Assembly (NCBI GenBank): GCA_921293015.1
Contig: OV121093.1
Location: 25,368,622 to 25,432,621, forward strand
Direction: 5' to 3'
From: Phorcus lineatus
Taxonomy: Eukaryota > Mollusca > Gastropoda > Trochida > Trochidae
DNA length: 64,000 nt
Shown here: piece by piece, positions 1 through 10,031 of the stretch
Layout of the letters: every line of letters begins with the position of its first letter
How positions within the stretch are numbered: position 1 is the first letter of the stretch
Notes under the pieces: model-generated
Told to the model about the DNA's origin: nothing
The model's database searches: none
What the model saw: the letters and a program-made list of their open reading frames with translations, nothing else
Translations under genes and position numbers: made by a program

Positions 1-656
1 CGCTGGCGGCAGAAAATTCAGAATGGCGGTCAGTTTGGTTCACTGCGTAGGCCCGTGTTTAAGGTCTGATTAAACGTATTTCGGTGACGTGCACACATAC
101 ACTTGATATTTGTATTTCATCACGAAAGATTCAAGTGTGCGTATTTTGTATTCATGACCTCTGACGATGTACACACATAAAATAGCGGCACGTTCAAAAT
201 TAGTATTGTGTAAAAATATTTTTTTCTTGTAGAAATAACGCAACGTTCACATTTTTAAGGCCAGACACGCATATTTCAACCATTTTTGTAATGTTAAAAA
301 TCTACTTTTAAATTTAAGAAGCCTTGCAAAGACGTAAGATAGGACCTTAAAGATTTTAGGTGCATTTCGTTCGGGTACGATTTTAGAGTTATCTGCCCCT
401 GACATAAATGTTAATATTCCTAGAAAACATCGAAATTCGGTCCAAAAAAAATTATATTCACGATAATTAAGCACTCAGATATATTTTTCACTTTTATTAT
501 GTGTATTTTCTTATAAAAGTCTTTTTTATTTTGTTAAATGCAATTTTCGTATCACAAATTCAATCACACTCGTCATCGTAATGAAATTCGAACTTGTTCT
601 CAACATTATTGATAGCATGATGTATAGCTTTACGTAAGCTTAAAACTTGATAACTG
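1..656. other. No gene recognised
   Basis: This is AT-rich sequence without a convincing reading frame, splice-bounded exon or RNA gene. I looked on the minus strand for later exons of dUTPase, whose first exon lies at 13.4 kb and whose remaining exons should lie to the left, and saw none. They are probably outside the window. Confidence 0.5.
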
Positions 657-831
657 CAGGGATTGGGAAAGGCAGGGGCCATGGGTCATTTTGCACATTG
701 GATGAAAAAATGGCCCATTCAAAATTGAAATTTTACCATTGCTACTAAGGGGAATGGCCCATTCAAAATTCTGAAAATGACTAAAAGTTCTATTGATGGC
801 CCATTATCAAAGGTGTCATTCCCAATCCCTG
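657..831. mobile_element. Short non-autonomous DNA transposon (MITE)
   Basis: A 175-bp unit is bounded by a 13-bp perfect terminal inverted repeat (CAGGGATTGGGAA at the left, its complement at the right). It is flanked on both sides by the direct repeat TAACTG (651-656 and 832-837), which reads as a 6-bp target site duplication. The interior carries the word ATGGCCCATTCAAAATT twice, plus a third partial copy. There is no coding capacity. The CAGGG terminus is hAT-like, but the duplication is 6 bp rather than the usual 8, so the superfamily is open. Confidence 0.75.
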
Positions 832-979
832 TAACTGTAATACGAACTCCGATATTTAATCATTTTTTTATGATTTTAAACAAACAAATTATTTTTATAT
901 AGTCTTAGATTTATTTATCACTTTATACTTTTGACAATCTATATTTACCCATCTAATAACTGGTAAACTATAAAGGTAT

Positions 980-1816
980 TAAGGCTATTATACATCACGT
1001 AATCCCAATCCACAAAGGTGGTAATACATATGACTGTTCAAATTATAGACCAGTAGCATTGACAAGTTGTTTAGCCAAAGTATTTGAAAAATGTGTCTTT
1101 AAGTATTTAAATAACTTTCTAAGAGAGCATGACCTCCTTTCGAATCTGAAGTCAGGATTTACATGTGGTGACTCTGCAACTAATCAGTTAACCTACTTGT
1201 ATGATTTCATAGCCAAAGCACTAGAGGATGGTAAAGAAGTAAGAGCTGTCTTTTGCGATATAAGCAAAGCTTTTGATAAAGTTTGGCATCAAGGTATACT
1301 ACAGAAATTAAAATCCTATGGAATAGATGGCAACTTATTGAATTGGTTTGAAAGTTATTTGAAAAATAGAACCCAGCGAGTTGTTATAAATGGATATGTT
1401 TCAGATTCTCAACATACTTTAGCAGGCGTCCCGCAAGGTTCTGTTTTGGGACCTTTGTTATTCATTATTTATATAAATGACATTGTAGATAATATAGATA
1501 GTAATATCAAACTTTTCGACGATGACGCTTCTTTATACGTTATAATCGAGGACCCTTATACATCTGCAAACTGCTTAAATAATGACCTATCATTGATTTC
1601 AAACTGGGCAAAAATATAAAAGGTTTCTTTTAATCCTAATAAAACTAAATCAATACACTTTAGCAGAAAAGTAAACAGGAGCATCCAACCTAATCTTACT
1701 ATGAACGGTGAAATAATTCAAGAAGTCGAAAACCAAAAGCACCTAGGCTTAACCCTCCAAAATAACTGTTACTGGGATATCCATATAAACACTATAATCA
1801 AGAAAGTTAGTCCTTT
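980..1816 (+). mobile_element. CR1-like LINE, reverse transcriptase part (5' piece of an interrupted copy)
   Basis: This encodes the fingers-palm region of a non-LTR retrotransposon reverse transcriptase. The frame is open from about 984 and shows the blocks NYRPVALTS, DISKAFDKVWH and AGVPQGSVLGPLLF that are characteristic of the CR1/Jockey group. The copy is 5'-truncated: no endonuclease domain precedes it. The catalytic box reads FDDD instead of FADD, and a stop codon at 1617-1619 interrupts the frame before the conserved FNPNKT stretch, so it is dead. The frame stops abruptly at 1816, where a gypsy LTR begins; the same LINE resumes at 10892. It is the same family as the element at 27.1-29.3 kb. 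It lies antisense to DUT, probably within that gene's first intron. Confidence 0.85.
1813..1816. repeat. Target site duplication of the gypsy element (left copy, CTTT)
   Basis: CTTT here matches CTTT at 10888-10891. Removing the gypsy element together with one copy restores the LINE reading frame across the junction, which confirms the boundary. Confidence 0.8.
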
Positions 1817-2322
1817 TATCATGGGCAAGATATTACCCAAATTACATTAAAAATTATATTTATAGAAATTAGAAAAATGTATGATTAATTTACAGAAATA
1901 TCCAAATTACATTAACAATTCAAATATACAATTTATCATTATTCATAAGATACAAAGTCTTTTACATAGTCACAATCTCTTACAAGAAGACCATATTTCT
2001 CATAATCACCTTTTCACCTAAGGATACAAAATGTCAGAGTAAAATCTTCATTCTAAAAGTAGACAACTCGTCTCTCTAAGACAATAGTCTTTAATTAATA
2101 ATCCTTTTACAAGCGTTGACACTGACAGTGATTTTAGTAGATAAAGCCTTAGGCTAATTAAGCTAATCCACTTAAGAACTTAATTGACCTCATCTAATTA
2201 ATCTTCAAGTTTTCAAGACATGTCAATTTATAAGTCTAATGAAAACAATAACTGGCTATTTTATTAGTGACACTGTTAACGAGAATAAAAATCTAACCAA
2301 TGAGAGATCACCTTCATTTACC

Positions 2323-2330
2323 TATATAAG
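2323..2330 (+). promoter_or_regulatory. LTR TATA box
   Basis: TATATAAG lies about 500 bp into the LTR, with a CCAAT motif 25 bp upstream. A TCAGT-rich, initiator-like stretch follows at about 2350, where transcription probably starts (inference). Confidence 0.6.
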
Positions 2331-2519
2331 CCAAGATAGAAAATTAAATCTTCAGTCAGTCAGTCAGTTAGAGTTAGAGTTCGGATACCATCTAAACACT
2401 TCTCAAATCTAGACTCCAGGGGCTGTGTGTATATATATATAGATTGTCATGCCCCTGGAGGGATCATCCACCTGTAATCTACATGTTATTATTATTCTGT
2501 TGTTAAAATTGTTCCTGTG

Positions 2520-2525
2520 AATAAA
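2520..2525 (+). terminator. LTR polyadenylation signal
   Basis: AATAAA lies downstream of the TATA box. The same motif in the 3' LTR would end the genomic transcript. Confidence 0.55.
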
Positions 2526-2672
2526 CTTGTGCATAACTATTCCACGGACTTTGGATTTCTTCTGCCTAGAGTTAATTCCCCATTAAAAACTAGACAGCAA
2601 GACCGTCATCCCGGAATATCCAAAGTTGGGGCAGATGAGGAATACCTACAACCCTGCTTCAGCTTTGTGATA

Positions 2673-2929
2673 ACTTGGTGAGAATCTTCAAAAGATCCTA
2701 AATCCTGATGCCTGGAATTTTTATGGACCTACCAACAGAGGACTAGTCTGATGATATGAAAGTATCTCGGATGATATAACAGCTACCACATCCACTGACC
2801 CTAAGGAGACACTCAAAGACCAGGCCAACTCACTTGAAACTGCCAGATTACAAAGTGTAAGTACATTTTCTTTTTGAATTTGTCTCATTTTTGGTTTAGT
2901 AACTAGACTTACTTTAAAGTTTCATAAAC
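2673..2929 (+). other. Short leader with no gag
   Basis: Only 257 bp separate the LTR from the pol start. All frames are closed early, so there is no room for a capsid/nucleocapsid gene. A donor-like GTAAGTAC (about 2857) and an acceptor-like TTTGGTTTAG (about 2891-2900) are present, but they would define a 43-bp intron, which is too short to trust. Confidence 0.6.
2676..2693 (+). other. Putative tRNA primer-binding site
   Basis: TGGTGAGAATCTTC begins 3 bases after the LTR end. A TGG start pairs with the CCA tail of a tRNA, and this is the expected place for minus-strand priming. I could not assign the primer tRNA. Confidence 0.5.
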
Positions 2930-5900
2930 ATGGGTTCCGGCATGGAAGGCAACTTTGAGGGAGAAATTCCGATTATTTCTCTTATCACTCCTCTTGCCAA
3001 GTCAGTCATTAAGGCTGACTTTGGAGATTGTTCTGCCGCCTGTCTTTTGGACAGTGGTGCGAGTATCAATTGTATTTCCTCCAATTTCCTTGAACTAGCA
3101 TTTCCTAATGTTAAAATGGGAAAATCCTGTTTTCCACATATTAGAGGGGTTGGAGGTTCCATACACCTCGTAATGGGTTCAGTTGTCTTGGACTTCTCAA
3201 TTGAAGGCCAGGAGTTTTCTGATAGGTTTCATGTTCTCCCTACATTGCCAAAAGCGGTAATTTTGGGTCTACAATTCCTGGAAGGAAATGATGTTGTGCT
3301 AGATTTCAGCTGTAATTCTTTAATAATTGACAACAATTCTTCTGACAGACACTATGTTAGATTTATGACCACTTCAGTGTCAGGATTAGCCAAAACAATT
3401 GACGAAATTTATATTCCTTCTCAGAGTGAGATACACTTTAAAGTTAGATTAGAAGACGTTACTGACGGTGCGACAATTCTCATAGAGCCAATCTCTTCAC
3501 TAGCAGCAAATTTTGAGTTAGCAGGTGGCAATACCATATGTAAATCAAACAGAGGGATAGGTACATTTCGTCTACTAAATCCATCTCAAGAGGAAATAGT
3601 ACTGGACAAAGATTCCGTTGTAGGCAGCTTTAGCTATATTGACGTTGATCATATTTTTGACATTGACTGTGAGCTAGTGAACACACTGCAGACAGACACA
3701 GACGGTCAGAAACAGGACAATGACTATATCAAAGTTGCTAAGGACCTGGGATTTGACCTAGCTAATGCCCAGCTTACTAACGAGCAAAGACATAGACTGT
3801 TAGCTTTCTTAGGTCAAAATAGGGATATCTTTTCGACAAGTTTGACAGACTTAGGGAAGACGGACATGCATTATCATGAGATCGACACTGGCAATTCTCA
3901 ACCCATAAGATGCAAGCCTTATCGCCAGTCACCCCATCTACAAAAAATCACTGAAGAACTTGTCGACGACTTTCTGAAGCATGACCTCATCGAAGAATCA
4001 AATTCCATGTATGCCGCCCCCATTGTTTTAGTTAAGAAGCGGGATGGTACCTACCGATTTGTCTGTGACTACAGGAAATTAAACACTGTTATATTACCTA
4101 TGTCATGGCCTCTACCTGTGTTTGATGATGTTGTTGACCAGATAGCTAGCAAGAATGCTCAAATTTTTTCAACCTTAGATTTAGCGAATGGCTTCTTCCA
4201 GGTCCCACTCCACGAGAATTCAAAACACAAGACGGCATTTGTGACACACAAAGGACTGTATCAATTTAAACGCTTGCCCCAAGGCTTAACCAATTCACCA
4301 CTTTGTTTTCAGATGCTCATGTCAAAAGTACTTAGAAAATTGCTTTTCAAAATTGCCCTTATCTATATAGATGACTTAATCATCTACAGCCAGACATTTG
4401 AAGACCATTTGACCCATTTGGAACAAGTGTTTTACTACCTCAGGCAGGCAAAATTGACATTGAAACCATCGAAATGTAATTTTGCAACAGACAAAGTGTC
4501 CTTTCTCGGCCATGTTTTATCTTGTGGAGGTGTCCAAGTGGACGACAAGAAGATTGAAGCCATCAGATCATTTCCAGTTCCTAAGTCCCAGAAGCAAGTC
4601 AGATCATTCTTGGGACTTACTAACTTCTACAGAAAATATGTTAAAGGTTATGCCAAAATTGTTTTGCCCTTAAATGATCTTTTAAAGAAACATTCAGAAA
4701 CTATTTCAGACAAGAAACCAAAGTTCCAGTGGTCACTTGAATGTGACAAAGCATTCGATGCACTCAAAGAAGCTATGTGTACTACACCAGTTTTAGCCTA
4801 TCCAAATTTTGATAAAGAATTCATACTCTCCACAGATGCCAGTAGTATGAGCATAGGTTTTGTTTTGAGTCAGAAAGACCAGGACAGTATGGAACATCCT
4901 GTTGCCTACGGCGGCAGAGCTCTACATGGCAGTGAAAAGAATTGGAGCATCACAGAAAAAGAAGGCTTAGCACTTTTGGAAGCCATTAGATCTTTTAGGC
5001 CATATTTGGCAAACTCAAAATTCATAGTTTATACCGACCATATTGCCCTCAAATGGTTGAAATCAATTAAGGATGCTACAGGTAGATTAGGACGTTGGTC
5101 ACTAGAGTTATCAACGTACAACTTTGACATCATTCACCGCAGTGGTAAATCCAATGGTAATGCTGATGCTCTTTCAAGAAGAGAGTATGAAGAGAACATC
5201 AACTGCAACAGTCAGACTGATGAAGACACAGAAAGGACAATTTTTACGTCCACAACACCGTCATTTCGCTCAAATGAAACAATCAATCCGTCGCGACCGT
5301 CCGTACATTTTTCTCAACATGTTTCCATCAATGCATTTACCACCGAACAAAATGCATCAGCTTTTTCGGTAACTTTTGAATACGAAGAAGATTATCGTTC
5401 TATTCCAGAACAAGTAGTCGCTTCAATATACTCAGTAAATGCTGAATTTCCAAAGGATGAAATCCTGGAAGTAACCATCCAATCGCATCCAAATTTACAT
5501 CATTTACAAAGAGTATGTCCAGATTTTATTCAGGTTTTTGACTACAAACAAGACAACATCCTTCCAGACGATGAGAAGGAACGTCACAAAGTCCTAGTGG
5601 AAGCTGATAGATTTGAAATTGACAACGGCATTCTCTATCGGTTTGTTCCACAACGACAAAAAGGACAGACCGACAAATTCATAAAACAGCTTGCAGTACC
5701 AAAAACACTCAGGAATCAAGTACTGCAAGGATACCATGACAATCAACTAGGCGGCTGTCACAATGGAAAGGAAAGGATGCATAACACCATTAGACCAAAA
5801 TACTACTGGCCAGGAATGTACCAGGAAATATCAAAGTATGTTCAATCATGTGAAGTTTGTCAGCAAACCAAGAGGCACTATCATGGAAAGAAAGCACCAC

Positions 5901-7948
5901 TATGTCCGATGCCTGTTGAGGAAATCTTCACAAGGTGGCACATTGACATTCTTGGTCCATTACCAACAACGCCAGACAAGTACAAGCATATACTGGTCAT
6001 CACAGATGCAGGATCAAGATGGTGTGAAGCCTTCCCTATCCGAACACAAGAAGCCAAAGAAGTTGCAGATGTCATGGTACGAGAAATTTTTTGCAGATAT
6101 GGGGCACCAAGGACATTAATTTCGGATCGAGGACAGAACTTCATGTCAAAATTAATAAAAGCAATCTGTGAATTATTTGATGTCAAAATGACCCATACAA
6201 GTCCATATCACCCGCAAACAAACAGCTGTGTTGAACGGATGAATTCCTACATTAACCAATCCCTGCGAGCTTACTGCAACAAGTCACAAAATGATTGGGA
6301 CCGTCTTCTGCCTGGCATCATGATGGCTTATAGGATGGCTCCGAATTCTTCAACACAGAAATCACCATTTATTTCTCTTTTTGGCCGTGAAATGAGGGCA
6401 CCTCAAGATGTTACCCTCATTCCAAAAGAAAACTTGGGCAGGAATGACAGAAGCTATCTGTCAAACTTACTGGAAGAACTAGAAATTACAAGACAAGTAG
6501 CAGCTGACAACAACACCAGAGCAAAAGAAGTTTACTCAGAGCAGTACAACAGAAAAGCCAAGGAACCAGAATTCGTCCCAGGACAACGAGTTTGGCTTTA
6601 CTGTCAAAAAGTAGAAAAAGGACTGTCAAGTAAGCTTACAAAAAAATGGTATGGAAGCTACTACATTGTCACTTTAGGCCCAAATTACACCTACAAGTTA
6701 AGAAGAAGTTCTGATGACAAGATCCACAGACCACTCGTCCATGCCAATCGCCTCAAACCATATTTTGACCCAGCTGATCGTCCACAAAATCCACCAGAAC
6801 CGTTGCTGAACGACAATAACGACATGGATCCGGATGTCATAAATGACAACAGTTTGACAACTGACAACACTTTGACAGCTGACAATCAAATCCATGAGGA
6901 GGTTGAAAATGCAAATCAAGCAGCAAATGAACAAAGACAAGATCAATCACAAACAAAATCAAATAAGCAGAACAAGAAGAAGAAGGACAAAGCAACTCAA
7001 GAACCTAAAGTAAGAAAAGACAATCAGAGAAAATCAAATGATTCAAGTTCAAGTCAAACCATGGACAAGAAAAACAAGAAAGACAAGTCTAGTAACAAAA
7101 ACAATAAAGCTAAACCCAAGATGAAAAATCAGGAAAAACATGAAAAGACCATACAAGATGTTCATGATGAATCAAGTAAAACTCAAAAGACTCAACAAAT
7201 ATTAATAGATGAAATCGACTCAATTCTTTCATCAAAAAGAGCAAACAAGAAAATATATTATCGTATTAAATGGAAGGATGTTGAAAGAGGAAATACCTGG
7301 GAATACGGCAGCAGTATCCCAGAAGCATTGAAAAGAGACTTCCATTCCAAGCACAACATGGCAGGACGGCGTAGGAAACGACCTCTCAAGAGACACAAAT
7401 TCTTTGAAAAGAAGTCAACAGAACCAGAAAAGGAAGTCAATGTTGTGAATGGTGAAACACAAAGCAAGTGTGAGCAGCCTGAAACACCATGCATTGTTCA
7501 AACGGTGCCACCAAGGCCCATCTTTCCAAAACATTTGCGATTGGTGGACATGGATGTAAAAGAAGTAGTCGGCATTGAACTTGTCAATGGTGACTGCTAT
7601 GTGACAGTTACGTTTAATAACACCAATTATCCAAATGCTGAACACGTCCTGTACCTTGAGAGTGTCCATCCAAGCCTTGTTCAGCAATATCTAAACATAT
7701 GCTGGGAAGAGCTCTATGAAATGCGGAAAGATAACCAACAACTAAATCAAAACGGCCTACCAATATTTGCATCAAAATTCAATGAAAATGATGTAAACAT
7801 TGTATACCGTGAAATTCTTACTAATGGAACACGTCCCTACCATTACAATTTCCTTTTTTATGTTGATTTAGAACAAGTAAATATTTTCTTACAGAAAATA
7901 CAGGTTCTCCTTACCAAAAGGTATGAACTGCTTGCAGTTTTGCAATAA
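2930..7948 (+). CDS. Gypsy Pol polyprotein: protease, RT, RNase H, integrase, chromodomain, chromo-shadow-like tail
   Basis: One intact 1672-codon frame encodes the replication enzymes of a Ty3/gypsy (Metaviridae-type) retrotransposon. In order I see: an aspartic protease with LLDSGAS near residue 40 and a later ILG strand; a reverse transcriptase with LPQG and YIDD near residue 479; an RNase H starting at STDAS near 635; an HHCC zinc finger near 936-977; an integrase core with catalytic Asp about 1005, Asp about 1066 and Glu about 1102 (35 residues between the last two); and a GPY/F-like module to about 1285. A Lys/Gln/Asn-rich linker follows, then a chromodomain (about 1425-1475, with KWK and NTWE) and a segment at about 1535-1600 that resembles a chromo shadow domain. 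No gag domain or zinc knuckle precedes it. The start at 2930 is the first ATG before the protease. The frame has no defect, in line with the near-identical LTRs. Confidence 0.93.
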   Translation: MGSGMEGNFEGEIPIISLITPLAKSVIKADFGDCSAACLLDSGASINCISSNFLELAFPNVKMGKSCFPHIRGVGGSIHLVMGSVVLDFSIEGQEFSDRFHVLPTLPKAVILGLQFLEGNDVVLDFSCNSLIIDNNSSDRHYVRFMTTSVSGLAKTIDEIYIPSQSEIHFKVRLEDVTDGATILIEPISSLAANFELAGGNTICKSNRGIGTFRLLNPSQEEIVLDKDSVVGSFSYIDVDHIFDIDCELVNTLQTDTDGQKQDNDYIKVAKDLGFDLANAQLTNEQRHRLLAFLGQNRDIFSTSLTDLGKTDMHYHEIDTGNSQPIRCKPYRQSPHLQKITEELVDDFLKHDLIEESNSMYAAPIVLVKKRDGTYRFVCDYRKLNTVILPMSWPLPVFDDVVDQIASKNAQIFSTLDLANGFFQVPLHENSKHKTAFVTHKGLYQFKRLPQGLTNSPLCFQMLMSKVLRKLLFKIALIYIDDLIIYSQTFEDHLTHLEQVFYYLRQAKLTLKPSKCNFATDKVSFLGHVLSCGGVQVDDKKIEAIRSFPVPKSQKQVRSFLGLTNFYRKYVKGYAKIVLPLNDLLKKHSETISDKKPKFQWSLECDKAFDALKEAMCTTPVLAYPNFDKEFILSTDASSMSIGFVLSQKDQDSMEHPVAYGGRALHGSEKNWSITEKEGLALLEAIRSFRPYLANSKFIVYTDHIALKWLKSIKDATGRLGRWSLELSTYNFDIIHRSGKSNGNADALSRREYEENINCNSQTDEDTERTIFTSTTPSFRSNETINPSRPSVHFSQHVSINAFTTEQNASAFSVTFEYEEDYRSIPEQVVASIYSVNAEFPKDEILEVTIQSHPNLHHLQRVCPDFIQVFDYKQDNILPDDEKERHKVLVEADRFEIDNGILYRFVPQRQKGQTDKFIKQLAVPKTLRNQVLQGYHDNQLGGCHNGKERMHNTIRPKYYWPGMYQEISKYVQSCEVCQQTKRHYHGKKAPLCPMPVEEIFTRWHIDILGPLPTTPDKYKHILVITDAGSRWCEAFPIRTQEAKEVADVMVREIFCRYGAPRTLISDRGQNFMSKLIKAICELFDVKMTHTSPYHPQTNSCVERMNSYINQSLRAYCNKSQNDWDRLLPGIMMAYRMAPNSSTQKSPFISLFGREMRAPQDVTLIPKENLGRNDRSYLSNLLEELEITRQVAADNNTRAKEVYSEQYNRKAKEPEFVPGQRVWLYCQKVEKGLSSKLTKKWYGSYYIVTLGPNYTYKLRRSSDDKIHRPLVHANRLKPYFDPADRPQNPPEPLLNDNNDMDPDVINDNSLTTDNTLTADNQIHEEVENANQAANEQRQDQSQTKSNKQNKKKKDKATQEPKVRKDNQRKSNDSSSSQTMDKKNKKDKSSNKNNKAKPKMKNQEKHEKTIQDVHDESSKTQKTQQILIDEIDSILSSKRANKKIYYRIKWKDVERGNTWEYGSSIPEALKRDFHSKHNMAGRRRKRPLKRHKFFEKKSTEPEKEVNVVNGETQSKCEQPETPCIVQTVPPRPIFPKHLRLVDMDVKEVVGIELVNGDCYVTVTFNNTNYPNAEHVLYLESVHPSLVQQYLNICWEELYEMRKDNQQLNQNGLPIFASKFNENDVNIVYREILTNGTRPYHYNFLFYVDLEQVNIFLQKIQVLLTKRYELLAVLQ

Positions 7949-10021
7949 ATCAATTCATTTGCCAGTTGTGTTGATTTATTTTTTATATGTATTTTACCAT
8001 TTGTGAACACAAACTTCAGTTTGATCACCTGTTAGATTTATGTTACACAAAGATCTTGAGGATTGGACTGATCACCCAATACCAAGATGGTAAAACTAAC
8101 CCATGAATGAATGTAAGAATGAATGAAAGATGCACTCTAACAATGCACACTAACATTAACATTCTTAACAATCCAATTGAGTTAGAATTCATATTTCTTT
8201 TAGTTTATTCTTTTTTTTTCTTATTTTTATCTTATCTACAAATGCAAACGATTTGTATTCGCATAATGTGTGTCTACATTTCCATCAAGCATTTCTTCAC
8301 ATACATCATTACGAATATGTTAGTTATGTATAACACATAATGTGTGGAAGTACATTTCAACTATTCAAGGTTGCACTATTCAACATGTATTACCATATTT
8401 ATGTCATGTATCCCACAGTACATTTTAGCTATACAATAGCACAAAATATATCAACAATATTGCTATCCAAGATAGCTCATGTAATATACACCATGTTCAT
8501 GTACTAGCTTATCAATTATTTCTTTTTCAGCATTATGAATAAGTTAGTTATGTATGTCGCATAATGTGCGGATGTGCATTTCAGCTTTACCATATTTATA
8601 TATCCACTTTTTATTATTCTTACAACATTATGAATAAGTTAGTTATGTATGACGCATAATGTGCGGATGTGCATTTCAGCTTTACCATATTTTCTTGCCC
8701 ATATGTTATTATTCCTTCAGCATTATGAATAAGTTAGTTATGTATGACGCATAATGTGCGGATGTGCATTTCAGCTTTACCATATTTATATATCCACTTT
8801 TTATTATTCTTACAACATTATGAATAAGTTAGTTATGTATGACGCATAATGTGCGGATGTGCATTTCAGCTATTCAATATTATCATATCCAAGTTTATTA
8901 TGAATTGAATTTGTCATGTACTTCACATGATATATGAGCACAGTTTAGCTATTCAATAGCACCAATATGAATCAGCACGGTTGCTATCCAAGATGGCACA
9001 TGTAGTATACACTATACATCATTATTTAAGTATGTACCTTGATATGCACTTATCACTCCATGAACTATTTCTTCACATACAATGTGAAAACATTTCAGAT
9101 ACTCAACAGCACCTATATTATCTATACTATCAAAGATAGTGATGTATTATAAACGTATATGTCTATACAAAAAAAATGTATAATTAGATATGCATTTATA
9201 ATGTCATATAAACCAAAATTGGTTGTTTTCAGCATTATTATTAGCACTTACACTATCCAAGATAGTACATGTTTATACACATGCAAGTATATCAATACAA
9301 CCCTTACCACCTTAGATGTTTTCAATTAATCAGTATCTTTTTCAGCCTATAAATATCAATTTACCTTTGCACTATGTATATACGGTAAACATGATATCAC
9401 TATATATCAATTTAATAACAGCATTTTTCCCCCAGATTATATCAAACAGATACTCATGTGACCTCTTTACTACAAAATTTATTTTATTGTAGCTTAAAAG
9501 AGATATGCCTTTTACCAAAAACTTTTTAAATTGAACGATTACTGCCCAGAATTTCTCTTTCTGATTTCATATCCTCCTGCCTGAATCAACCTGTGCTGTG
9601 ACCTGTTTCTTGAGAGAACAGAACATCAAGATGTATACAGATCAAATCAGAAGGCCAAGCCCATACAGTAGGGAAATCTACATCTGATGTTCTTCGTCAA
9701 GGAAACAACAGTGAAGATTCAGTGCACCCAGGATGAAAAAATCAACTTAAAGAAAGAAACTGCCACTGAAATTCATCATCAGTGTGATCAAATCATCAAT
9801 TTGGACATTCATCATCATCATCAAAAACATCACGATTGACTATCATTTATATTTACAAATTTATGTCATGTGAATCTCAACTTATTTTTGTAACCTGCAA
9901 TTTATATCACCAATATCTTCAATGCTTTCATGTACATTATAATTGAACCATCTTATCCAAAATTTATCCCACAAACTGATATTTAAACCTTATATAAGTT
10001 TGGAGACCAAACTTCACAAGC
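7949..10021 (+). other. Long non-coding tail of the gypsy element
   Basis: About 2.07 kb lies between the pol stop and the polypurine tract, with no frame that looks like gag or env. It holds a 95-bp tandem repeat (separate entry) and four dispersed copies of a short palindrome-like word, CTATC-CAA-GATAG or near variants, at about 8463, 8983, 9130 and 9253. Three of these are followed by (C/A)ATGT and a TATACAC stretch. It could hold packaging or regulatory signals, or captured non-coding sequence. Confidence 0.6.
8531..8880 (+). repeat. 95-bp tandem repeat, about 4 copies, inside the gypsy tail
   Basis: Copies start at 8531, 8626, 8721 and 8816, exactly 95 bp apart. Each begins CATTATGAATAAGTTAGTTA and contains GCGGATGTGCATTTCAGC. 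Copies 1 and 3, and 2 and 4, share spacers, so a dimer was probably duplicated. A diverged fifth copy lies near 8305. The unit is not a multiple of three and is not coding. Confidence 0.9.
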
Positions 10022-10031
10022 GAGGGGAAGA
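10022..10031 (+). other. Polypurine tract
   Basis: GAGGGGAAGA abuts the first base of the 3' LTR, the standard position of the plus-strand primer of an LTR retrotransposon. It supports the LTR boundary drawn at 10032. Confidence 0.8.

Larger units (their letters stand above)
1817..2672 (+). repeat. 5' LTR of Ty3/gypsy retrotransposon
   Basis: This 856-bp long terminal repeat begins TATCA and ends TGATA, a 5-bp inverted terminus. The copy at 10032-10887 has the same length. By eye I found only two substitutions between them, one C/T in the AAAGC(C/T)TTAGG segment and one A/T in the GAGA(A/T)TAAAA segment. A CCAAT-like motif (about 2298), a TATA box (2323-2330) and an AATAAA signal (2520-2525) give a normal U3-R-U5 order. 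The near identity implies a recent insertion. Confidence 0.92.

Noticed and set aside
247..474. A minus-strand frame of 75 codons
   Set aside because: AT-rich, with no domain or signal and no splice context; it looks like chance.
2857..2900. A spliced leader intron in the gypsy element
   Set aside because: Donor and acceptor words are present, but the intron would be only about 43 bp, shorter than animal spliceosomes normally use.
2930..7948. An env gene in the gypsy element (errantivirus-like)
   Set aside because: The tail after the integrase has no signal peptide, fusion-peptide-like or membrane segment; it carries chromo-type domains instead.
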